Below, piece by piece: positions 6,062-10,512 of a stretch of 10,512 nucleotides of DNA. Origin of the DNA: an uncultured bacterium. Lineage in GTDB: Bacteria; Pseudomonadota; Gammaproteobacteria; Burkholderiales; Burkholderiaceae_E. The notes beneath the pieces are model-generated. The model was given only the letters and a program-made list of their open reading frames with translations. It searched no databases and was not told the origin of the DNA. The stretch's first letter is position 1, and every line of letters begins with the position of its first letter. Location: NCBI GenBank assembly GCA_903864485.1, contig CAIPGD010000093.1, forward strand, positions 1 through 10,512, given 5' to 3'. A program made the position numbers and the translations under genes.

Positions 6062-6841
6062 ATGGATTTAGGAATACAGGGCCGCTGGGCTCTGGTCTGC
6101 GGTGCCAGCAAAGGCTTGGGCCTCGGCTGTGCTCAGGCGCTGGCAGAAGCTGGTGTCCACATTGTCTTGAACGCCCGCAATGCTGAACCGCTGGCACAGG
6201 CTGCCGCGGCTATTCGCGAAGCAACTGGGGTGACGGTCATCGAAGTCGCAGCCGACGTCACGACTCCGGCTGGCCGTGCTCAGGTGCTGGCTGCGCATCC
6301 GGATCTCGACATCCTGGTCACCAACGCGGGCGGACCGCCGCCCGGCGATTTCCGGAAATTTGATCGCGATGACTGGATTCGGGCCCTCGATGCCAACATG
6401 TTGACGCCGATCGAGCTGATTCGTTCGACGATCGACTCGATGACCGGGCGCGGCTGGGGCCGGATCGTTAACATCACCTCCAGTTCCGTGAAGTCACCAA
6501 TTGGTGCATTGGGACTTTCGAATGGCGCCCGTTCGGGTCTTACCGGATTCGTGGCCGGCCTCGCGCGGCAGGTTGCCCGCCAAGGTGTCACGATCAACAA
6601 TTTGCTACCCGGCGCGTTTGATACCGACCGGCTTCGATCTAACATCGAATCAGCGGCCCGTCAGGGCAATACGACTTTCGAAGCCGCACGGGCCCAACGC
6701 ATTGCTGGGATCCCCGCGGGTCGCCTCGGGCACTCGGAAGAGTTTGGCAAGCTTTGCGCGTTTGTTTGCAGCCAACATGCGAGCTACATGACGGGGCAGA
6801 ACTTGTTGCTGGACGGGGGCACCTTCCCCGGTACGTTCTAA
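6062..6841 (+). CDS. SDR-family protein lacking the catalytic Tyr/Lys
   Basis: A 259-residue short-chain dehydrogenase/reductase fold. The nucleotide-binding loop is CGASKGLG (13-20), followed by the conserved Asp (AADV, 63-66), TNAGG (87-91, the NAG motif) and ANM (111-113). The C-terminal NNLLPGAFDTDR (179-190) and TGQNLLLDGG (244-253) are also SDR-typical. After the active-site Ser (ITSSS, Ser140), the positions where Tyr and Lys of YxxxK should lie (+13 and +17) hold Ser153 and Arg157 (SNGAR). From memory, a group of proteobacterial SDRs shares this SNGxR pattern, so it is probably a subfamily trait and not damage. Its reaction is unknown and may not be classical oxidoreduction. The start at 6062 is set by GGAG 7 nt upstream. 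It lies 20 bp after the transporter and 22 bp before qor. Confidence 0.93.
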   Translation: MDLGIQGRWALVCGASKGLGLGCAQALAEAGVHIVLNARNAEPLAQAAAAIREATGVTVIEVAADVTTPAGRAQVLAAHPDLDILVTNAGGPPPGDFRKFDRDDWIRALDANMLTPIELIRSTIDSMTGRGWGRIVNITSSSVKSPIGALGLSNGARSGLTGFVAGLARQVARQGVTINNLLPGAFDTDRLRSNIESAARQGNTTFEAARAQRIAGIPAGRLGHSEEFGKLCAFVCSQHASYMTGQNLLLDGGTFPGTF

Positions 6842-6853
6842 ATTTTAGAAAAT

Positions 6854-6857
6854 GGAG
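6854..6857 (+). promoter_or_regulatory. Ribosome binding site setting the qor start at 6864
   Basis: GGAG lies 6 nt before ATG 6864, within a GGAGAGAGAG stretch. The upstream in-frame ATG at 6852 overlaps this site and has none of its own, so 6864 is the likelier start. Confidence 0.75.
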
Positions 6858-6863
6858 AGAGAG

Positions 6864-7844
6864 ATGGAAAAAAAAGTCGTTCGAGCTGTTCGTCTTGACC
6901 AACTGGGTGGCCCAGAGGTCCTGCAACTCGTGAATGTCGAACTTGGCCAACCTGGGCCGGGCGAAGTCCTGGTGCGCCATCATGCGGTTGGCCTCAATTA
7001 CATCGACGTGTACGGCCGCATCGGTCTTTATGCGTTGAATCTGCCGTCGGGGCTGGGCCTCGAAGCCGCGGGTGTCGTTGAAGCCATTGGCGCTGGCGTC
7101 AGCCATGTGGCTGTCGGCGATCGTGTGGCGTATGCGGGCGGGCCGGTGGGTGCTTATTCCGAGGCCAGAATCATGCCCGCCAAGCCGTTGGTCAAACTCC
7201 CGGACTCGATTTCGTTTGAGACCGGCGCTGCGATGATGCTTAAGGGCATGACGGTTCAGTATCTTCTGCGCCGCACGTTCCCCGTGCAGGCGGGCCAGAC
7301 CATTTTGTTTCATGCCGCCGCGGGTGGTGTGGGCCTGATTGCCATGCAGTGGGCCCGCAAGCTCGGCGTAACGGTAATTGGCACTGTCGGTTCGGACGAA
7401 AAAGCCGAGTTGGCCAAAGCGCATGGTTGCGACCATGTGATCGTTTATAGCCGAGAGAACTTTGTTGAGCGGACGAAAGAGTTGACCAATGGCCGTGGGG
7501 TCGATGTGGTGTACGACTCAATCGGTAAAGATACGTTCGACGGGTCACTCGACTGCCTGGTGAAGTTCGGCACGCTGGTGAGCTTTGGTAACGCATCGGG
7601 TCCGGTTCCACCGATGCCACTCACGAAGCTCAAGGGACATCTCTTTTTGACACGCCCGTCGCTGATGCCCTACACCGACACCCGTGAAGAACTCGACTCA
7701 ACCGCTGGCGAGTTGTTTGAGCGGGTGAGCGCTGGAGATGTCCACATCCGGATCGATCAACGCCTGCCGCTGGCGGAAATTCAGCAGGCCCATATCGATC
7801 TCGAATCCCGTCGCACGACAGGCTGCACCGTATTGCTGCCCTGA
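6864..7844 (+). CDS. qorA: NADPH:quinone oxidoreductase, zeta-crystallin/QorA type
   Basis: A 326-residue zinc-free medium-chain reductase closely resembling E. coli QorA, which transfers electrons from NADPH to quinones in the cytoplasm. Family blocks in order are GGPEVL (15-20), GLNYIDVYGRIGLY (43-56), LPSGLGLEAAGVVEAIG (60-76), VGDRVAY (84-90), LKGMTVQYLLRRT (126-138), the nucleotide-binding LFHAAAGGVGLIAMQWA (148-164), VVYDSIGKDTF, and near the end RPSLMPYTDTREEL and LESR. The Cys and His residues of the zinc-containing alcohol dehydrogenase relatives are absent, as expected. ATG 6864 is preferred over ATG 6852. Codons 2-4 contain a run of eight A's (6868-6875). The last codons overlap the proposed tcdA start by 4 nt. 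Confidence 0.95.
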   Translation: MEKKVVRAVRLDQLGGPEVLQLVNVELGQPGPGEVLVRHHAVGLNYIDVYGRIGLYALNLPSGLGLEAAGVVEAIGAGVSHVAVGDRVAYAGGPVGAYSEARIMPAKPLVKLPDSISFETGAAMMLKGMTVQYLLRRTFPVQAGQTILFHAAAGGVGLIAMQWARKLGVTVIGTVGSDEKAELAKAHGCDHVIVYSRENFVERTKELTNGRGVDVVYDSIGKDTFDGSLDCLVKFGTLVSFGNASGPVPPMPLTKLKGHLFLTRPSLMPYTDTREELDSTAGELFERVSAGDVHIRIDQRLPLAEIQQAHIDLESRRTTGCTVLLP

Positions 7845-8578
7845 CCGACCGGCGGTTTGCGTCTGTCGGGCGACTGCTCGGCGATCACGCCCTGGAACGT
7901 CTGCGGGGCTCTCATGTCGTGGTCGTCGGGCTCGGTGGGGTTGGATCTTGGGCGGCTGAAGCCCTGGCACGCAGTGGCGTCGGTCGCCTGACCTTGATTG
8001 ATCTCGACCACGTCGCCGAGTCCAATCTCAACCGGCAACTGCACGCGACCGTCTCGACGATAGGTCTCGCCAAGGTCGAAGCCATGCGCGAGCGGATTCG
8101 CTCGATTGTCCCCGACTGTGAGGTCCAGATTGTCGATGCGTTTGTCACCCCAGAGTCCGTGACCGAACTCCTACCCGCGGGATCCAATATCGTGATCGAT
8201 GCCATTGACGCCCCTCGCGCGAAGGCCGCCATGATTCGGTGGGCTGCAGATTCAGCCTGCGCGATCGTGGTTTGCGGGGCTGCTGGCGGACGTAGAGACC
8301 CCTTGGCCCTAAGGCGCGTCGATCTCGCGGATGCCCGCGGTGATCGATTGTTGGCGGCTGTCCGGAGTCGACTCCGGCGCGATTATGGGTTCCCGGCACC
8401 GGGGCAGCGATTTGGCGTGACCGCCATCTTGGCGGAGCAACACAACGTTCAGGTCAACCCCGTCGACGTTGGTCAGGGAGCGCCTTTGGCCTGCGCCGGA
8501 TACGGCTCGATTGTGACGGTCACCGCCGCGATGGGGTTCGCCGCCGCGGCCGCCGCGATCGATCAGCTACTTCAGTGA
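7841..8578 (+). CDS. tcdA: tRNA threonylcarbamoyladenosine dehydratase (TcdA/CsdL), probable CTG start
   Basis: TcdA is an E1-like (ThiF/MoeB fold) ATP-dependent enzyme that cyclises t6A37 to ct6A in ANN-decoding tRNAs. Visible landmarks (numbered from CTG 7841) are DRRFASVGRLLGDHALERL (3-21), the nucleotide loop VVGLGGVGSWAAEALARSG (28-46), LIDLDHVAESNLNRQLHA (52-69), FVTPE (101-105), VIDAID (118-123), GAAGG (146-150), the basic RSRLRRDYGF stretch (175-184) and LACAGYGS (216-223). The fold and DRRF start match TcdA more closely than MoeB or ThiF. The DRRF region lies upstream of the first canonical start (GTG 7919), which would remove the first 26 residues. No ATG, GTG or TTG precedes it in frame. 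CTG 7841 overlaps the qor stop as CTGA and is my choice; ATT 7832 is an alternative. At 245 residues it is slightly shorter than E. coli TcdA (268). It converges on fbp. Confidence 0.9.
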   Translation: MTDRRFASVGRLLGDHALERLRGSHVVVVGLGGVGSWAAEALARSGVGRLTLIDLDHVAESNLNRQLHATVSTIGLAKVEAMRERIRSIVPDCEVQIVDAFVTPESVTELLPAGSNIVIDAIDAPRAKAAMIRWAADSACAIVVCGAAGGRRDPLALRRVDLADARGDRLLAAVRSRLRRDYGFPAPGQRFGVTAILAEQHNVQVNPVDVGQGAPLACAGYGSIVTVTAAMGFAAAAAAIDQLLQ

Positions 8579-9570
8579 TAAGACGTGACAAGCTCGACTT
8601 CGGTGCGTGCCCCCAAAAAGACTGCGACGCGCTGATGCAGCCCGGTCGGTTCGATATCGAGGATCGCCCCGTGACCGTCGGTTGCCATTCCGCCCGCCTG
8701 TTCGATCAGAAAGCTCATGGGGTTGGCTTCGTACAGCAACCGTAACTTGCCGGGCTTGCCGGGCTCCCGGGCATCACGTGGGTACATGAAAACGCCACCT
8801 CGGACCAGAATTCGGTGGACATCGGCCACCATGGACGCCACCCAGCGGGTGTTGAAGTCTTTCCCCCTGGGCCCCGAGGCGCCCGCCAGGAGTTCATCGA
8901 CATAGCGTTTGACTGGCGCTTCCCAGTGTCGGGCGTTCGACGCATTGATCGCATACTCACGGGTCTCCGAAGGGACCGACATTTGGGCTTCGGTTAGCCA
9001 CCAGGTGCCGGTCTCGCGCTCGAGGGTAAACGCAGCGACACCGTCGCCGACGCTCAACACAAGCATTGTGGACGGGCCATAGACTGCATAACCGGCCGCA
9101 ATCTGACGCCGCCCGCATTGGAGAAAATCCTTTTCCGTGGCGGCACGCTGGTCATGTTCCGGCATGCGTAAAACCGAGAAGATTGTCCCGATCGACACAT
9201 TGACATCGATGTTGCTGGATCCATCCAGGGGATCAAACAGCAACAGGTAATCACCTGTCGGATAGTGATTCGGAATGAAAAATGGATGGTCCATCTCTTC
9301 CGAGGCCATCGCCGCCAGGCTGCCGCCCCAGACATTCGCATCGAGAAGCGCATCGTTTGCAATGATGTCGAGCTTCTTTTGGTGCTCACCTTGCACGTTA
9401 TCGGATCCGGCTTCGCCCAGCACATCGCTCAAGGCCCCCCGTCCGACCGCCTGGCTGATTTGGGCACAGGTTTGCGCCACGGTTTCAAGGAGCTGCTGCA
9501 GGGCGGTTGGCACCAGCCCCTTGCTGCGATGGACTTCAACCAGATGGCGGGTGAGTGAAATTCGATTCAT
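8572..9570 (-). CDS. fbp: Fructose-1,6-bisphosphatase, class I
   Basis: Hydrolyses fructose 1,6-bisphosphate to fructose 6-phosphate in gluconeogenesis (also the Calvin cycle in autotrophs), in the cytoplasm and Mg-dependent. The 332 residues match the family length. Metal-binding elements are visible: ASEE (89-92), the signature DPLDGSSNID (113-122) and YEANPMSFLIEQAGG (280-294, with Glu281). Substrate-side elements include GGVFMYPRD (258-266) and, near the end, LDIEPTGLHQRVAVFLGA (304-321). QGEHQKKLDIIAND (60-73) is the conserved early helix. The ATG at 9570-9568 overlaps the pepN stop by 4 nt (ATGA). A strong AGGAG (9583-9579) lies 8 nt upstream inside pepN, so it is coupled to pepN but also independently initiated. 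Its 3' end overlaps tcdA by 7 bp. No defect is visible. Confidence 0.98.
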   Translation of the reverse strand: MNRISLTRHLVEVHRSKGLVPTALQQLLETVAQTCAQISQAVGRGALSDVLGEAGSDNVQGEHQKKLDIIANDALLDANVWGGSLAAMASEEMDHPFFIPNHYPTGDYLLLFDPLDGSSNIDVNVSIGTIFSVLRMPEHDQRAATEKDFLQCGRRQIAAGYAVYGPSTMLVLSVGDGVAAFTLERETGTWWLTEAQMSVPSETREYAINASNARHWEAPVKRYVDELLAGASGPRGKDFNTRWVASMVADVHRILVRGGVFMYPRDAREPGKPGKLRLLYEANPMSFLIEQAGGMATDGHGAILDIEPTGLHQRVAVFLGARTEVELVTSYH

Positions 9571-10512
9571 GCCGGGGTCTCCTGTGCGGCTTCAGCGAGC
9601 GCCTTGCGGACGATCTCGAGGACGTCGGGCGATTCTGCGCGGTTTAGAACGGATTGCAACGCGACTTGCATGCGTTGCTGCAGGTCTGGCGTGAATTTGC
9701 GCCAACGATCGAGCGCACGTGCGAGTCGGGCCGCGATCTGAGGGTTGATGGAATCAAGGGCCAGAACCTGCTCGATCCAGAATTGATAGCCCGCACCATC
9801 GGCTCGGTGAAACTCCGCCAGATTGCCGTGGCAGAAGCTCCCGATCAATGCGCGCACTCGGTTGGGATTGCGAGCGGAATAGGCGGGATGCTGGATCAGT
9901 GTCCGCACCCGCTCGAGGACGGCAATGTCGCCGGTCTGATGATGCAACATGGCCTGATGGGCAAACCATTTGTCCATCGCCAGTGGCTCGTCCGACAGCA
10001 ACTGCTCGAAGGACTCGATTGCCGGTTCGCGGGCTGCCGCCGGTGCTCCCCCGAGTGCATGTAATGCACCCAGGCGGTCGGTCATGTTGTCGGCGTGCAA
10101 GAGCTGGTCGCTCGCCTGCGCCATCGCCAGGCACTCTCCAGCCAGAATCCGCATCCGTAGCGCCAGGTTGCGTAATGCGCGGCGGCTCGCAGCAACCGGG
10201 TCGGGTTGATAGGCCCCAACGGGCGCTGTAGCCTGCCAAGCCCGGTCCCATTCGGCGCTGGCGTGTTGAGCGAGGTGCCGCTCGACTGCGTCTCGCGCGT
10301 CGCGCAGGGTGACGGGGTTAACCATCCCGATTTGTTCGGCAACATAGCCCTCCGAGGGGAGCGAAAGCATCTGCGCCTTGAAGTCCGCGGCGAGATTGGT
10401 GTCGCTCAGGATGCCCCTCAGGACATTGACCAGGGCGTCGAGGGGGTTAGTCTCGCTGACCCGACTGAACCCCTGGGCGCCATCCAGAAGGCTGATAATC
10501 GCGGTAACAGCC
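9567..10512 (-). CDS. pepN: Aminopeptidase N, C-terminal part (5' end beyond window)
   Basis: PepN is a cytoplasmic M1-family zinc aminopeptidase that removes N-terminal residues from peptides. Only the last 314 residues are visible; the frame is open to the right edge (base 10512 is left over from a codon), so the catalytic HEXXH lies outside. The fragment is the C-terminal helical domain (DUF3458_C type). Recognisable blocks are FKAQMLSLPSEGYVAEQ (from about 44), the run ending NMTDRLGALHAL, AMDKWFAHQA, NPNRVRALIGSFCHGNLAEFHRADGAGYQFW (contiguous) and INPQIAARLARAL. These match the E. coli PepN C-terminus (NNMTDALAAL, VMDKWF, NPNRIRSLIGAF, DGSGYLF, NPQVASRL). An internal ATG at 10370 is not the start. 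It overlaps fbp by 4 nt, so the pair is co-transcribed. Confidence 0.96.
   Translation of the reverse strand, partial: AVTAIISLLDGAQGFSRVSETNPLDALVNVLRGILSDTNLAADFKAQMLSLPSEGYVAEQIGMVNPVTLRDARDAVERHLAQHASAEWDRAWQATAPVGAYQPDPVAASRRALRNLALRMRILAGECLAMAQASDQLLHADNMTDRLGALHALGGAPAAAREPAIESFEQLLSDEPLAMDKWFAHQAMLHHQTGDIAVLERVRTLIQHPAYSARNPNRVRALIGSFCHGNLAEFHRADGAGYQFWIEQVLALDSINPQIAARLARALDRWRKFTPDLQQRMQVALQSVLNRAESPDVLEIVRKALAEAAQETPA
9579..9583 (-). promoter_or_regulatory. Ribosome binding site for fbp inside pepN
   Basis: AGGAG on the minus strand, 8 nt before the fbp ATG, lies within the last pepN codons and fixes the fbp start. Confidence 0.85.

Noticed and set aside
6639..7436. Minus-strand open frame across the SDR and qor genes
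   Set aside because: It spans two well-supported genes and the gap between them. Nothing in it resembles a protein family.
7919..8578. MoeB or ThiF adenylyltransferase as the identity of the E1-like protein
   Set aside because: The DRRFASVGRLLG start, FVTPE and LACAGYGS segments fit TcdA, and no thiamine or molybdopterin genes are adjacent.
8560..8590. Bidirectional terminator between tcdA and fbp
   Set aside because: The genes overlap by 7 bp, and I see no GC-rich hairpin followed by a T-run on either strand.

Overview
This looks like about 10.5 kb of ordinary, tightly packed chromosome from a GC-rich proteobacterium, most likely a betaproteobacterium of the Burkholderiales type. I infer this from two gene orders I know from that group (yebC-purD-hemF and pepN-fbp) and from the close resemblance of the proteins to betaproteobacterial members of their families. 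I could not run a database search. I see no tRNA, rRNA, CRISPR array, insertion sequence, prophage or other mobile element, and no stretch over about 100 bp without a gene.

Left block, minus strand (1-2837). It reads yebC, then purD, then hemF, with 1-nt and 2-nt junctions, so it is a tight operon: a translation-associated YebC/PmpR factor, GAR synthetase of purine synthesis, and aerobic coproporphyrinogen III oxidase of heme synthesis. hemF runs off the left edge. A promoter-like sequence sits upstream of yebC, and its -35 element lies inside three 11-bp direct repeats.

Centre (2938-4968). Transcribed divergently from yebC is a HerA-like ATPase of the YjgR/DUF853 family with an expanded repeat-rich linker near its C-terminus. 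Facing it is a gene for an unrecognised four-helix membrane protein. The last 132 bp of the two genes overlap tail to tail.

Right block, plus strand (about 5070-8578). This is a four-gene operon: EamA/DMT-type transporter, SDR-like protein lacking the catalytic Tyr and Lys, QorA-type NADPH:quinone reductase, and the tRNA t6A dehydratase TcdA. Gaps are about 20 bp or less. TcdA appears to begin at a CTG overlapping the qor stop codon (CTGA).

Right edge, minus strand (8572-10512). The C-terminal part of pepN (aminopeptidase N) is followed by fbp (class I fructose-1,6-bisphosphatase), with a 4-nt ATGA overlap. fbp and tcdA converge with a 7-bp overlap.

I found no new multi-gene system. The points most worth a second look are the apparent non-canonical start of tcdA, the SDR with Ser and Arg at the catalytic Tyr and Lys positions, the 11-bp repeats over the yebC promoter, the long antisense overlap at the yjgR 3' end, and several in-frame tandem repeats that add low-complexity segments to otherwise conserved proteins (HemF and YjgR).
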